A stretch of 64,000 bases of DNA. Source: Microbacterium paulum (lineage in GTDB: Bacteria > Actinomycetota > Actinomycetes > Actinomycetales > Microbacteriaceae). The notes beneath the pieces were generated by a model. The model ran no database searches. It saw nothing but the letters and a program-made list of their open reading frames with translations, and was not told the DNA's origin. A program made the position numbers and the translations under genes. This document shows positions 29,535 to 39,286 of this stretch, piece by piece. The stretch is from NCBI RefSeq assembly GCF_015707995.1, contig NZ_JAAGRY010000010.1, positions 1 to 64,000 of the forward strand. Reading direction: 5' to 3'. The stretch's first letter is position 1. Every line of letters begins with the position of its first letter.

Positions 29535-31199
29535 GTGAAGGACAAGACATCACTGCGCTGGTTCGGACTGGTCTTCATCAGCCTCGCGGTCGCGCTCATC
29601 ATCGTCGACTCGACCATCGTCAACGTCGCCGTGCCCGCGATCGTCGACGAGCTCGACCTCTCGTCGACCCAGGTGCAGTGGGTGCAAGAGGCGTACACCC
29701 TCGTCTTCGCCTCCCTTCTGCTGCTGTTCGGCAGCCTCGCCGACCGGTTCGGCCGGCGGCGACTGCTGCTGATCGGTGTGGTGCTCTTCGCCGCGGCGTC
29801 GGTGGGCGCCGCCTTCGCGCCGACCGCCGACCTGTTGATCGGGGCACGCCTCGTGCAGGGCGTCGGCGGCGCGATGATGCTGCCGAGCACGCTGTCGCTG
29901 CTGAACGCGACCTTCCGCGGGCGCGAGCGCGGCACCGCCTTCGCCGTCTGGGGCTCGACGATCGGCGGCATGGCCGCGGTCGGGCCGCTCCTGGGCGGAT
30001 GGCTCACGACCGCGTTCTCGTGGCGGTGGGCCTTCGGCATCAACGTGCCCCTCGGCATCCTCATCATCATCGGCGTGCTGTGGGCGGTCAGCGAATCGCG
30101 CGAAGGCTCGCGTGGGCGCATCGACCTCGTCGGCGCGGTGCTGTCGGTCGTGCTCTTCGGGTCGCTCGTGTTCGGCCTCATCGAGGGGCGCACCCTGGGC
30201 TGGTGGGCGGTGAACGACCCGTTCACGATCGGCGGGTGGACGTGGCCCTTCGTCGTGTCGCCGGTGCCGTTCGCGTTGGCCCTCGCGGCGCTCGCCCTCG
30301 TCGCGTTCATCGCGTGGTCGCGTGGCCGCGCGAAAGCGGGCAAGTCGACGCTGCTCGACCCGCGCCTGTTCACGATCGCGACGTTCCGCAGCGGCAACGT
30401 CGCCGCGCTCGTCGTCGCGCTCGGCGAGTTCGGCATCATCTTGTCGCTGCCGCTGTGGCTGCAGTTCGTGCTGGGGTTCAGCGCCTTGCAGACCGGCCTC
30501 GTGCTGCTCGCCCTCGCCGTCGGGTCGTTCGTCGCGAGCGGGTTCGCGGGGGCGATGAGCGGTCGCATCAGCCCCGTGCTCGTCGTGCGCGTGGGCCTCG
30601 TCGCCGAGATCATCGGCGTCGCCGCGGCGGGTGTCGTCGTCGGGTGGGATGCCGGGAGCGGGGATGCCTGGGGCTGGCTGCTCCCCGCGCTGTTCGTCTA
30701 CGGGTTCGGGGTGGGGCTCGCGACAGCCCAGCTGACCGGGGTCATCTTGCAGGACGTCCCGGTGCAGTTGTCGGGGCAGGGCTCGGGCACCCAATCCACG
30801 GCGCGGCAGGTCGGCTCGGCACTCGGCATCGCGATCCTCGGCACTGTCTTGTTCACCTCGACCGCCGGCATCCTGTCGTCGTCGCTCGATGACCGTGGAC
30901 TGCCGGCGGAGCAGCGCGACCGGGTGGTGTCGGCCGTCGTCGACAGCGCCGGCGCGGCGATCGCGGGGCTTGCGGGCAACCCGCAGACGGCCGAAGTGGG
31001 CGACGCCGCGAAGCAGGCGTTCTCTGACGGCACCCGGCTCGCCGCGTTCACGGCGGCAGGGTTCCTGGTCGTCGGCCTGGTCGCGACGATCCCGCTGGGG
31101 CGGTCTCGGCGCGAGGATGACGAGGGTGCGGCGGATGGCGAGGATGCCGGTGGCGCGGGAGACGGCGACTCGGCGGCGCGCGCGGGCACGACACCCTGA
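29535..31199 (+). CDS. DHA2-family MFS multidrug exporter
   Basis: A 554-residue, 14-helix drug/H+ antiporter (EmrB/QacA type). Motif D1 is ALIIVDSTIVNVAVPAI in helix 1, motif A is LFGSLADRFGRRRLLL, and motif C is AAVGPLLGGWL in helix 5. The C-terminal tail is acidic and low in complexity. It starts at GTG 29535, 12 nt after a TAGATA hexamer; a palindrome TCGCT-N5-AGCGA overlaps that hexamer and may be an operator. The MarR/MFS pair at 31274 follows on the same strand, but a MarR operator separates them. Substrate unknown. Confidence 0.85.
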   Translation: MKDKTSLRWFGLVFISLAVALIIVDSTIVNVAVPAIVDELDLSSTQVQWVQEAYTLVFASLLLLFGSLADRFGRRRLLLIGVVLFAAASVGAAFAPTADLLIGARLVQGVGGAMMLPSTLSLLNATFRGRERGTAFAVWGSTIGGMAAVGPLLGGWLTTAFSWRWAFGINVPLGILIIIGVLWAVSESREGSRGRIDLVGAVLSVVLFGSLVFGLIEGRTLGWWAVNDPFTIGGWTWPFVVSPVPFALALAALALVAFIAWSRGRAKAGKSTLLDPRLFTIATFRSGNVAALVVALGEFGIILSLPLWLQFVLGFSALQTGLVLLALAVGSFVASGFAGAMSGRISPVLVVRVGLVAEIIGVAAAGVVVGWDAGSGDAWGWLLPALFVYGFGVGLATAQLTGVILQDVPVQLSGQGSGTQSTARQVGSALGIAILGTVLFTSTAGILSSSLDDRGLPAEQRDRVVSAVVDSAGAAIAGLAGNPQTAEVGDAAKQAFSDGTRLAAFTAAGFLVVGLVATIPLGRSRREDDEGAADGEDAGGAGDGDSAARAGTTP

Positions 31200-31239
31200 G
31201 GCGCCCTGGGCGCCCGGGCGAACGCGCCGCACCATTTCG

Positions 31240-31263
31240 TTAGCAAGGCTAATGAGCTATGCT
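31240..31263 (+). promoter_or_regulatory. MarR operator and promoter
   Basis: Perfect palindrome TTAGC-AAG-GCTAA (31240-31252), directly upstream of TATGCT (31258-31263), a likely -10 for the MarR gene at 31274. Placed between -35 and -10, the site suits autorepression. GCTAAC is repeated at 31261-31266. Confidence 0.65.
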
Positions 31264-31273
31264 AACGATAAGC

Positions 31274-31735
31274 ATGAGTACCCCTGACACATCCGCCACC
31301 CCGCCCGATCCCACGCTCGACCTCGCTTCCGAGGCATCCGACTTTCGCATGTCGACCTTCCGTCTCGCCCGGCGGCTGCGGTCGCAGCGCGCGGTCGACT
31401 CGATGAGCGACGGGCAGTTCGCGGTGCTGGCGGGGCTGTCGAGCCACGGCCCGCACACCCTCGGCGAACTGGCCGAGCGCGAGCGCGTGTCGGCGCCGTC
31501 GATGAACCGCACGGTCAACTGCCTCGAAGAGTCGGGGTACCTCACCCGCACGCCCGACGACGTCGACCGCCGCAAGGTCAACATCGCCCTGACCGACGCC
31601 GGTCGGGACGTCGTGGCCGAGACCATGCGCCGCCGGGACTCGTGGCTCGAGGCATCCCTCGCCGCCCTCACCCCCGCGCAGCGCGCGATCTTGCACGAGG
31701 CCGCCGCGATCATGCGAGAGGTGGCCGCCCGATGA
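31274..31735 (+). CDS. MarR-family regulator of the adjacent exporter
   Basis: A 153-residue winged-helix regulator. The recognition region is LGELAERERVSAPSMNRTVN and the wing is YLTRTPDDVDRRKVNIALTD. ATG 31274 is used; the in-frame ATG 31259 overlaps the -10 region. It is coupled to the MFS gene by ATGA (31732-31735), the classic layout of a repressor and the exporter it controls. The operator is the palindrome at 31240. Confidence 0.88.
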   Translation: MSTPDTSATPPDPTLDLASEASDFRMSTFRLARRLRSQRAVDSMSDGQFAVLAGLSSHGPHTLGELAERERVSAPSMNRTVNCLEESGYLTRTPDDVDRRKVNIALTDAGRDVVAETMRRRDSWLEASLAALTPAQRAILHEAAAIMREVAAR

Positions 31736-33207
31736 GCTCAGGCAACGGAAGCGCCATGTTCCGCTCGTTCTCGATCTTCAACTACCGCGTCTGGTTCATC
31801 GGCGCGCTCGTGTCGAACGTCGGCGCGTGGATGCAGTCGACCGCCCTCAGCTGGGTGGTGCTGACTCAGCTCACGCACAACGACGCCGGCGCGATGGGCA
31901 TCACGATGGCCCTGCAGTTCGCGCCGCCGCTGCTGCTCGTCGGGGTCACCGGGTGGGTCGCCGACCGGTTCGACCGGCGAAAGCTGCTCATGCTGACGCA
32001 GAGCCTGCTGCTCGTGCTGGGGCTGACGATCGGCGTGCTGCTGCTGCGCGGAGTCATGACGCTGCCGCTCATGCTCGTGTTCGCGGTGGCGCTCGGTGTG
32101 GTGGCCGCCTTCGACAACCCGAGCCGGCAGGCGTTCGTCTCCGACCTCGTGTCGCAAGAGAACGCGTCGAACGCCGTCGCGCTGAACGCGGCCTCGTTCA
32201 ACACCGCGCGCATGATCGGGCCCGCCGTCGCCGGCATCGTGATCGTCGCGGTCGGCACGGGCTGGGTGTTCCTGGTCAACGCCGTCGCGTTCCTCGCGAT
32301 GATCGTGGCGCTGCGGGTGATCCGCACCGACGAGCTCGTGCCGCGCGTGAAGGCGACCGGCGCCAACCGGCTCGCCGACGGGTTCCGCTACGTGCGCCGG
32401 CGCCCCGACCTCATGGTCACGTTCGCGATGGTCTTCTTGCTGGGCGCGTTCGGCATGAACTTCCCGATCTTCGCGTCGACCATGGCGCTCGAATTCGGGC
32501 GGGATGCCGACGGCTACGGCCTGCTCTCGTCGATCCTCGCGATCGGGTCGCTGGCCGGTGCGCTGCTGGCCGCACGCCGCGACCGCGCCCGCATCCGCCT
32601 CGTGATCGTCGGCACGGGGATGTTCGCCGTCGCCGCGTCGCTCTCGGCGCTCGCCCCCAGTTATTGGCTGTATGCCGCAACGCTCATGCTCACCGGGTTC
32701 GCCGTCGTCACGACGCTGACGACCGCGAACGGCTACGTGCAGACGACGACCGACCCGGCGCTGCGCGGGCGGGTGCTCGCGCTGTACATGGCGATCCTCA
32801 TGGGCGGCACTCCCGTCGGCGCCCCGATCGTGGGCTACGTCGCCGCGCACGCCGGCCCCCGGGCCGCGATCTGGCTCGGCGCCGGCGCCGCGCTCCTCGC
32901 GTTCGCGATCGGGTTCTCGTGGCTCGTGCTCTCGGGGCGCCTGCACCGGCACGAGTCGCGCCGCTTCGCGTTCTCGCTCGACGAGACCCGCCCGATCTCG
33001 GTCGTGAACCGGGTCGCCCCCGAAGAGTTCAGCGACGAGGTCGCCGCGACCACGCCCATCCGGCTGCCGAGCGTCACCGTGCCCGACCTGGCGAGCGACC
33101 CGCGCCGCCCGGCGGCAGAGCGCCTCGATGACGGCGAGTGCCTCGACGACGAGTGCGAGGCCTCTCGCGACCGGTTGATCAACGGCCGGCGGGACAACCG
33201 CGGCTGA
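31732..33207 (+). CDS. MFS exporter (EntS/MFS_3 type)
   Basis: A 491-residue, 12-helix transporter. Landmarks are FNYRVWFIGALVSNVGAWMQ at helix 1, VGVTGWVADRFDRRKLLMLT (motif A), DNPSRQAFVSDLVSQENASN and LNAASFNTARMIGPAVAGIV. The last 80 residues are a hydrophilic, acidic tail. Members export siderophores or drugs. It is controlled with the MarR gene it overlaps by 4 bp. Its transcript ends at the bidirectional terminator at 33265-33301. Confidence 0.87.
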   Translation: MSSGNGSAMFRSFSIFNYRVWFIGALVSNVGAWMQSTALSWVVLTQLTHNDAGAMGITMALQFAPPLLLVGVTGWVADRFDRRKLLMLTQSLLLVLGLTIGVLLLRGVMTLPLMLVFAVALGVVAAFDNPSRQAFVSDLVSQENASNAVALNAASFNTARMIGPAVAGIVIVAVGTGWVFLVNAVAFLAMIVALRVIRTDELVPRVKATGANRLADGFRYVRRRPDLMVTFAMVFLLGAFGMNFPIFASTMALEFGRDADGYGLLSSILAIGSLAGALLAARRDRARIRLVIVGTGMFAVAASLSALAPSYWLYAATLMLTGFAVVTTLTTANGYVQTTTDPALRGRVLALYMAILMGGTPVGAPIVGYVAAHAGPRAAIWLGAGAALLAFAIGFSWLVLSGRLHRHESRRFAFSLDETRPISVVNRVAPEEFSDEVAATTPIRLPSVTVPDLASDPRRPAAERLDDGECLDDECEASRDRLINGRRDNRG

Positions 33208-33264
33208 GCGGCCGTTCCGCCTCCCGCGACGACGAGGCGTCGGGCGACTACCCCACGCATGACG

Positions 33265-33301
33265 GAGGCGCCCCGGTCGGAGAATCCGACCGGGGCGCCT
33301 C
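33265..33301. terminator. Bidirectional terminator hairpin
   Basis: A perfect 17-bp GC-rich stem (33265-33281 with 33285-33301) around the loop GAA, between the convergent MFS gene and the rhamnose binding-protein gene. There is no clear U-tract, as is common in high-GC actinobacteria. Confidence 0.8.
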
Positions 33302-33312
33302 TGCGTGACGAC

Positions 33313-34359
33313 TCAGAAGTCGAAGTCGTCGATGTTGTCGGCCTTGAACACGTACGGGTCGCCGAGGAGCACGGTGGCGTCCTCACCGACGGTGAACGAG
33401 CCGAGCTTGCCGGCTTCGAACGTGTCACCTTCCTTGCCGGTGATCTCACCCTTGATCAGCGCCGCGGTGGCGTACGCGGCGAGGTAGCCCAGGTCTTCCG
33501 GGTTCCACAGTGCGAACGCGGTGACGGTGCCGTCCTTGACGTACTCGCGCATCTGGTTCGGCGTACCGAGACCGGTGAGCGCCACCTTGCCCTTGTAGTC
33601 GGAGGTGGACAGGTAACGCGCCGCAGCGGCGATGCCGACCGTGGTGGGCGAGATGATGCCCTTGAGGTTCGGGTGCGACTGCAGCAGCGCCGCCGTCTTG
33701 TCGAACGACGTCTGGTCGTCGTCGTCGCCGTAGACGACCTCGACGAGCTGCACGTTCGGGTGATCCGCCGCCAGCAGCTCCTTCATCTTCTCGATCCAGG
33801 TGTTCTGGTTCGTCGCGTTCGCCGAGGCGGAGAGCACCGCAACCTCACCGGAGTCACCGATCTGCTCGGTGATGAGGTCGACCTGGGCCTTGGCGATGCC
33901 GTCGGAGGTGGCCTGGTTGATGAACAGGTCACGGCAGTCGGCGTTGGTGTCTGAGTCGAAGGTGACGACCTTCACACCCGCGTCACGGGCCTCGTTGAGC
34001 GCGTCGCAGATCGCCTTCGGGTCGTTCGCCGAGACGACGAGGCCCCCGACGCCCTGCTGCGTGGCGGTGTTGATGTAGCTCACCTGCGCGTCGGGCGTGG
34101 CCTCGGCCGGTCCAACCTCGGCGAAGGTGCCGCCGAGCTCGTCGACGGCGGCCTTGCCGCCCTTGCTCGACGTGTCGAAGTAGGGGTTGCCGAGATTCTT
34201 GGGCAGGAACGTGATCGCGAGGTTCTCGCTCGATCCGCTGCCCGCGTCACCGGTCGAGCCTCCGCCGGAGGTTCCGGTGTCGGCGCATCCGGCAAGGGCG
34301 AGCGCGGCGGCGACCGCCATGGCGGCGACGGCCGCCACACGCTTGCGTGCAAACGTCAT
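33313..34359 (-). CDS. rhaS: L-rhamnose ABC transporter substrate-binding lipoprotein
   Basis: A 348-residue periplasmic-binding-fold protein of the ribose/rhamnose class. The lipobox LAGC is at about residues 21-24 of the signal peptide, then a Gly/Ser linker, then AITFLPKNLGNPYFDTSSKG and VGGLVVSANDPKAICDALNE. It delivers sugar to the permease pair upstream. ATG 34359 follows AAGGAAG. Last gene of the leftward transport operon, 58 bp after the second permease. Rhamnose is inferred from the adjacent catabolic genes. Confidence 0.9.
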   Translation of the reverse strand: MTFARKRVAAVAAMAVAAALALAGCADTGTSGGGSTGDAGSGSSENLAITFLPKNLGNPYFDTSSKGGKAAVDELGGTFAEVGPAEATPDAQVSYINTATQQGVGGLVVSANDPKAICDALNEARDAGVKVVTFDSDTNADCRDLFINQATSDGIAKAQVDLITEQIGDSGEVAVLSASANATNQNTWIEKMKELLAADHPNVQLVEVVYGDDDDQTSFDKTAALLQSHPNLKGIISPTTVGIAAAARYLSTSDYKGKVALTGLGTPNQMREYVKDGTVTAFALWNPEDLGYLAAYATAALIKGEITGKEGDTFEAGKLGSFTVGEDATVLLGDPYVFKADNIDDFDF

Positions 34360-34417
34360 TGTTTTCTTCCTTTCGTGCGGACGGCCGCGACGGATGCCGG
34401 ACCGGGAGAGCGCAGCG

Positions 34418-35479
34418 TCATGATGCTGTGGATGCTGCGACGTTGGGGAGGCGGCGCGGGCGCCGCCGGGTTCGCTGGAGCCAGGTGAGCACGCTCGCCC
34501 CGACGACCGACAGCACCAGCAGCACGCCGGTGACGACGCTGATGACGTCGGAGGTGACGTTCGCCAGGCGCAGCGCGCTCGAGAGCACGCCGATGAGGAG
34601 CACGGCGGCGACGACGCCGTAGAGCTGACCGCGCCCACCGAAGACCGAGACACCGCCGAGCACGACCGCCGCGATCACCTGCAGTTCGAGGCCCGTCGCG
34701 TTGTCGCCGCGGGCGCTGCCGAACCGGAGCGTGAAGTAGATGCCGGCGAAGGCCGAGACGACACCGGCGAGCACGAAAAGGATGAACTTCGTGCGCTCGA
34801 CGTGGATGCCGCTGAACCGCGCGGCATCCTTCGACAGACCGATCGCGTAGACGCCGCGACCGAACGGGGTGAAGTGCAGCACGATCACGAAGATGACGAG
34901 CAGGATCACGAAGGGCACCATGATGTAGGGGATCGTCGTGCCGGCGATCTTCGCTTTGGCGAGGGCCGTCCAGGCCTCGGGGAAGTCGGTGACGGCCGTC
35001 GTGCCCAGGGTGCCGATCGCGATGCCGCGGAAGAGTGCCAGGGTGCCGATCGTCACCGCGAGCGAAGGCAGGCCCACGACGGTCACGAGGAAGCCGTTGA
35101 ACGCGCCTCCGACGACTCCCACGACCAGCGCCAGCAGCGCGGCCACCTCGAACGGCATGCCGGCTTGCACTCCGGCGCCGGTGATCACGCTCGCGAGGCC
35201 CACCATGCTGCCGACCGACAGATCGATCTCGCCCGTGATCATGATGAGCGTCATCGGCAACGCGATGAGGAGGATCGGCGCGACGTCCATGAGCAGGTAG
35301 GTCAGCGTGATGGGCTGGCCGAACCCGCGCACATTGGCGACCGCATAGGCCGTCACGATGATGAGCAGCGCGACGATCGCGCTCTCGCGGCTGATCAGGA
35401 TGCGGCGCCACAGCGGCTTCTCGAAGTCGCGCGTCACCCGGTTGGTGGAGGTCGTCGTGGTGGTGGTCGCGGTCGTCAT
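34418..35479 (-). CDS. L-rhamnose ABC transporter permease
   Basis: A 353-residue membrane permease of the BPD_transp_2 family with about 9-10 helices. The family signature is LIMITGEIDLSVGSMVGLAS (about residues 78-97), with VVGLPSLAVTIGTLALFRGI following and LGGVSVFGGRG near the end. The N-terminus is threonine-rich. ATG 35479 overlaps the first permease as ATGA. With its neighbour it forms the membrane channel, corresponding to RhaP/RhaQ. Confidence 0.88.
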   Translation of the reverse strand: MTTATTTTTTSTNRVTRDFEKPLWRRILISRESAIVALLIIVTAYAVANVRGFGQPITLTYLLMDVAPILLIALPMTLIMITGEIDLSVGSMVGLASVITGAGVQAGMPFEVAALLALVVGVVGGAFNGFLVTVVGLPSLAVTIGTLALFRGIAIGTLGTTAVTDFPEAWTALAKAKIAGTTIPYIMVPFVILLVIFVIVLHFTPFGRGVYAIGLSKDAARFSGIHVERTKFILFVLAGVVSAFAGIYFTLRFGSARGDNATGLELQVIAAVVLGGVSVFGGRGQLYGVVAAVLLIGVLSSALRLANVTSDVISVVTGVLLVLSVVGASVLTWLQRTRRRPRRLPNVAASTAS

Positions 35480-36507
35480 GACTGGTCCCTCGCTTCGATG
35501 AGACGCTGTCGCTGCCGCACCGCGAGCCAGCGGTCGAGCACGATGGCGCCGATGATGAGCACGCCGACGACGGCGCGCTGCCAGAAGTCGGGGATGCCGA
35601 GGATCGGCAGCGCCCGGTTGATGGTCATGAGCAGCATCGCGCCGATCGCGGCGCCCCAGACCGTTCCGACGCCGCCGGTGATGGCGACGCCGCCGATGAC
35701 GGCCGCGCCCACGGCATCCAGTTCCCATCCGGCACCGGCCTGCGAGCTCACGGTGCCGTAGCGGGCGACGTAGAAGACACCGGCCAGGCCCGCGAGCGCG
35801 CCCGAGAGGACGAACGCGCTGAGGACGCGCCGGGTGACGCGCAGGCCGTAGAGCTCGGCGGCCGCGGGGTCGGACCCGATCGCGTAGTACTCGCGGCCCC
35901 CACGGGTGTTGCGCATGTACCAGGCGATGACGACGAGGATCACCGCGGCCACGATCGCGAGGATCGGGATGGTGAGCACTTGACCCGTGCCCACTGCCAG
36001 GAACTCGCGCGGGATGTCGGAGGCGTTCACGCGTGTCGAACCGGCCCACATCACGTTGATGCCGCGATACGCGTAGAGCGTGCCGAGGGTGATCACCATG
36101 GCCGGCACCCGGGCGAACGCGACGAGCGCGCCGTTGACGAGCCCGAGGAACGCCCCGAACAGCACGGCGAGCAGCACGACCACGGGGATCGGCAGGCTCG
36201 GCACGTCGATGAAGAGCCGCCCGGTGAGGTAGGCCGACAGACCCATGACCGACCCGACCGAGAGGTCGACGTTGCGGGTGATGATGACGATGGCCTGACC
36301 GATGGCGACGAGCACCAGGATCGAGGGCGTCAGCAGCAGGTCGCGCCAGCCGTCGGGCGAGAACAGGAACGAGGGGTTCTTCGCGGTCGCGGCGACGATG
36401 ACGACGGCGAGTGCGATGAGGATGCCGAACTCGCGCGCCTTGCCCAGAGCGCCGATGCGCCGGGTGACGCCCGAGACGGGGATGCGGGTGGTGGACGTGA
36501 AGGTCAT
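35476..36507 (-). CDS. L-rhamnose ABC transporter permease
   Basis: A 343-residue paralogue of the adjacent permease. Landmarks are [40 protein letters not shown] and [20 protein letters not shown]. It overlaps the ATPase gene by 4 bp upstream and the second permease by 4 bp downstream, giving tight translational coupling and equal amounts of the two subunits. Which of the two is RhaP and which RhaQ is not decided. Confidence 0.88.
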   Translation of the reverse strand: MTFTSTTRIPVSGVTRRIGALGKAREFGILIALAVVIVAATAKNPSFLFSPDGWRDLLLTPSILVLVAIGQAIVIITRNVDLSVGSVMGLSAYLTGRLFIDVPSLPIPVVVLLAVLFGAFLGLVNGALVAFARVPAMVITLGTLYAYRGINVMWAGSTRVNASDIPREFLAVGTGQVLTIPILAIVAAVILVVIAWYMRNTRGGREYYAIGSDPAAAELYGLRVTRRVLSAFVLSGALAGLAGVFYVARYGTVSSQAGAGWELDAVGAAVIGGVAITGGVGTVWGAAIGAMLLMTINRALPILGIPDFWQRAVVGVLIIGAIVLDRWLAVRQRQRLIEARDQS

Positions 36508-38081
36508 GCGTGCTGCTCCGATGCGTGGCGTTCGCCGACGGATTGCGGTGAGGCGTGCGTCGCGGCGAACATGACGTTCTCGCTCGTGGCATCCGCTCGG
36601 TCGATCTCGGCGGTGATCCGGCCCTCGCGCATGACGAGCACCCGATCGGCCATGCCGAGCACCTCGGGAAGCTCGGACGAGATCATGAGGATGCCCATGC
36701 CTCGGCCTGCGAGCTCGGAGAGGAGCCGATGGACCTCGGCCTTCGTGCCGACATCGATGCCGCGCGTCGGCTCGTCGATGATGAGGACGTCGGGCTCGGT
36801 GGCGAGCCACTTCGCGAGCACGACCTTCTGCTGGTTCCCGCCCGACAGGGTCGCCGCGACCGTGTCGAGCGCGTATGTCTTCACCTCGAGGCGGCTCGCC
36901 CACACCCGCGCCGAGCGGTTCTCCGCGCGGGTCGTGATGAGTCCGAAGCGGGCGAGCTGGTGGCGGATCGCCATCGTGATGTTGCGGCTCACGCCCGTCT
37001 CGATCACGAGGCCCTGCTTGCGGCGGTCTTCGGGCACGAGCGCGAGACCCGCGCGCATCGCCTCGGTCGGGCGGCCCCGGCGCACGCGGCGGCCCTTCAT
37101 GGTGACAGTGCCCCCACGGTAATCATCGACCCCGAAGACGGCGCGCGCGACTTCACTGCGGCCCGCCCCGACGAGTCCGGCGAGGCCGACGATCTCTCCG
37201 GTGCGCACCGTGAACGAGATGTCGTGGAACACGCCGGGCGAGGTGAGGCCGTCGACCTCGAGCAGGGGCGCGCCGATTTCGGTGTCCTGCTTGGGGAAGA
37301 GCTCGGTCACGTCGCGACCGACCATCTGCCGGACGAGCTCGGTGGGTGTCGTCTCCGCGATGGGCGTCGTGGAGATGTACGACCCGTCGCGCATCACGGT
37401 GACCGTGTCGCACAGGGCGAACACCTCGTCGAAGCGGTGCGAGATGAAGATGAGCCCGCGGCCTTCGTCGCGCAGGCTGCGTGCGATCGTGAACAGTCGC
37501 TCGACCTCGACGCCCGAGAGCGCCGCCGTCGGCTCGTCCATGATCAGCACCTTGGCGTCGAGCGAGACAGCCTTGGCGATCTCGATGACCTGCTGATCGG
37601 CGATCGACAGACCCTCGGCGGGGCGGTCGGGATCGATCGTGACACCGAGCCGTGTGAACAGGCGCTCGACCTCGTGTCGCATGGCCTTGCGGTCGATGCG
37701 ACCGAATCGGCCGGTGATCTGGCGCCCCATGAAGATGTTCTCGGTCACCGACAAGTCGGGGAAGAGCGTGGGTTCCTGGTAGATCACGGCGACGCCCGCG
37801 GCCTTCGACTGCGCGGTCGAACTGAAGTCGACCTCTTCGCCATCGAGGCGGAACTCGCCGCCGTCGCGTCGGTAGAGACCCGCGACGATCTTGACGAGGG
37901 TCGACTTTCCCGCACCGTTCTCGCCGATGAGGGCGTGGATCGATCCCGACTGCAGCCGGATGCTGCCGGAGCGCAGGGCGATCACCGCACCGAACGACTT
38001 GACGACCTTCTCGAGTTCGAGGACGACGGGACCGTCAGCGGGCGGCGGCGACGGCGGCTCGGGCGTGGCGCTGGTCGGCAC
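36504..38081 (-). CDS. rhaT: L-rhamnose ABC transporter ATPase (double ABC)
   Basis: A 525-residue cytoplasmic ATPase with two fused ABC domains. Domain 1 has Walker [11 protein letters not shown], signature [14 protein letters not shown] and Walker [12 protein letters not shown]. Domain 2 has a degenerate Walker [13 protein letters not shown], signature [15 protein letters not shown] and Walker [13 protein letters not shown]. This is normal for sugar transporters of the ribose/rhamnose class. GTG 38081 follows GAGGAGG. First gene of the transport operon, divergent from the LacI gene at 38267. Confidence 0.92.
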   Translation of the reverse strand: MPTSATPEPPSPPPADGPVVLELEKVVKSFGAVIALRSGSIRLQSGSIHALIGENGAGKSTLVKIVAGLYRRDGGEFRLDGEEVDFSSTAQSKAAGVAVIYQEPTLFPDLSVTENIFMGRQITGRFGRIDRKAMRHEVERLFTRLGVTIDPDRPAEGLSIADQQVIEIAKAVSLDAKVLIMDEPTAALSGVEVERLFTIARSLRDEGRGLIFISHRFDEVFALCDTVTVMRDGSYISTTPIAETTPTELVRQMVGRDVTELFPKQDTEIGAPLLEVDGLTSPGVFHDISFTVRTGEIVGLAGLVGAGRSEVARAVFGVDDYRGGTVTMKGRRVRRGRPTEAMRAGLALVPEDRRKQGLVIETGVSRNITMAIRHQLARFGLITTRAENRSARVWASRLEVKTYALDTVAATLSGGNQQKVVLAKWLATEPDVLIIDEPTRGIDVGTKAEVHRLLSELAGRGMGILMISSELPEVLGMADRVLVMREGRITAEIDRADATSENVMFAATHASPQSVGERHASEQHA

Positions 38082-38124
38082 GGGTTCCTCCTCGTTGAGG
38101 CGAGAGCATGAGCTGAAGGGGCGA

Positions 38125-38147
38125 TGAATCGATTCAGGGTCGATTCA
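38125..38147. promoter_or_regulatory. LacI-type operator of the rhamnose transport operon
   Basis: Perfect 12-bp palindrome TGAATCGATTCA (38125-38136), followed by a half-site TCGATTCA (38140-38147). It lies between the divergent rhaT ATPase and LacI genes. The same word, with one or two changes, is at 40343-40370. Confidence 0.75.
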
Positions 38148-38266
38148 TGGATACTGTAGGCATCGCACCGACGCGAGGTCAAGTCACGGAACGGACACGA
38201 CCCGCGGTGGTGGCATCCGCCCACTCGGGCCGCGGACGAACATGCCAGAGCAGCAAAGGAGCACAC

Positions 38267-39277
38267 ATGGCGGTGAGCATCAAAGACGTCGCCGACGCCG
38301 CGGGCGTTTCCGTGGGGACCGTCTCCAACGTGCTCAACCGGCCGGAATCGGTGTCGGCGGAGTCGGCGACGCGGGTGCACCGCGCCATCGGCGAGCTCGG
38401 CTACGTGCGCAACGACGCGGCACGTAAGCTCCGCGCCGGCGTGTCCACGACGGTGGGGTTCGTCGTCCTCAACGGCCAGAACCCCTTTGCGGGCGACGTC
38501 GTGCGCGGCGCCGAGGACGAGGCATCCCGTCACGGCATCGCCATTCTCTACGGCAACACCGACGAGGACTCGACTCGCGAGCGGATGTACCTGGACCTGT
38601 TCGAGGAGCAGCAGGTGCGCGGCGTACTCATCTCGCCCTACGGCGACATCCTGCCCCGCCTCGAGCGCCTGCGATCGCGCGGCATCCGCTCGGTGCTCGT
38701 CGACCGTTTCGGGGGCACCAGCCGGTTCAGTTCGGTGTCGGTGGACTCCGTGGCGGGAGGACGGATGGCCGTCGAACACCTCATCGCGACGGGACGCCGG
38801 CGCATCGCCTTCGTCGGCGGGCCTATGGACATGCGACAGGTCACCGATCGCCTGGCCGGTGCGCGCGTCGCCGCCGACAACGCGCTGGGCGACGTGCAGA
38901 TCGAGGTTCTGGCCACCTCGGCGATGACGGTCGCAGAGGGCGTCGAGGTCGGCAGACGGGTGCTCGCCCGTCCGCGTCGGGAATGGCCCGACGCGATGTT
39001 CGCGGCGAACGACCTCACCGCACTGGGGCTCCTGCAGTCGCTCGTCGTAGGAGAGCGGATGCTCGTGCCGAACGAGATCGCACTCGTCGGCTTCGACGAC
39101 ATCTCGTTCGCCGCGGCGGCGGCCGTGCCGTTGTCGACCATCCGGCAGCCGAGCCGGATGATCGGGCGGACGGCGCTGCGGATACTGCTGGAAGAGTGCG
39201 ACGACGCCGAACTCATCCCCCGCCAGACCGTGTTCCAGCCCGAGCTCGTCGTTCGACGCTCGACGGCGGCAAGCTGA
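38267..39277 (+). CDS. LacI-family regulator of rhamnose genes (1)
   Basis: A 336-residue regulator with HTH SIKDVADAAGVSVGTVSNVL and hinge RNDAARKLRAG, then a sugar-sensing core with NPFAGDVVRGAEDEASRHGI and ALVGFDDISFAAAAAVPLST. AAAGGAG precedes ATG 38267; the longer frame runs through the operator. It is close in sequence to the second LacI gene, and the two are convergent, 9 bp apart. It probably represses the transport operon through the operator at 38125. Inducer inferred: rhamnose or a rhamnose catabolite. Confidence 0.88.
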   Translation: MAVSIKDVADAAGVSVGTVSNVLNRPESVSAESATRVHRAIGELGYVRNDAARKLRAGVSTTVGFVVLNGQNPFAGDVVRGAEDEASRHGIAILYGNTDEDSTRERMYLDLFEEQQVRGVLISPYGDILPRLERLRSRGIRSVLVDRFGGTSRFSSVSVDSVAGGRMAVEHLIATGRRRIAFVGGPMDMRQVTDRLAGARVAADNALGDVQIEVLATSAMTVAEGVEVGRRVLARPRREWPDAMFAANDLTALGLLQSLVVGERMLVPNEIALVGFDDISFAAAAAVPLSTIRQPSRMIGRTALRILLEECDDAELIPRQTVFQPELVVRRSTAAS

Positions 39278-39286
39278 GCCCGGCGC

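Noticed and set aside
29550-31235. A 561-codon antisense frame over the DHA2 exporter
   Set aside because: It has extreme Arg/Asp/His composition with no domain, whereas the plus strand has clear transporter motifs.
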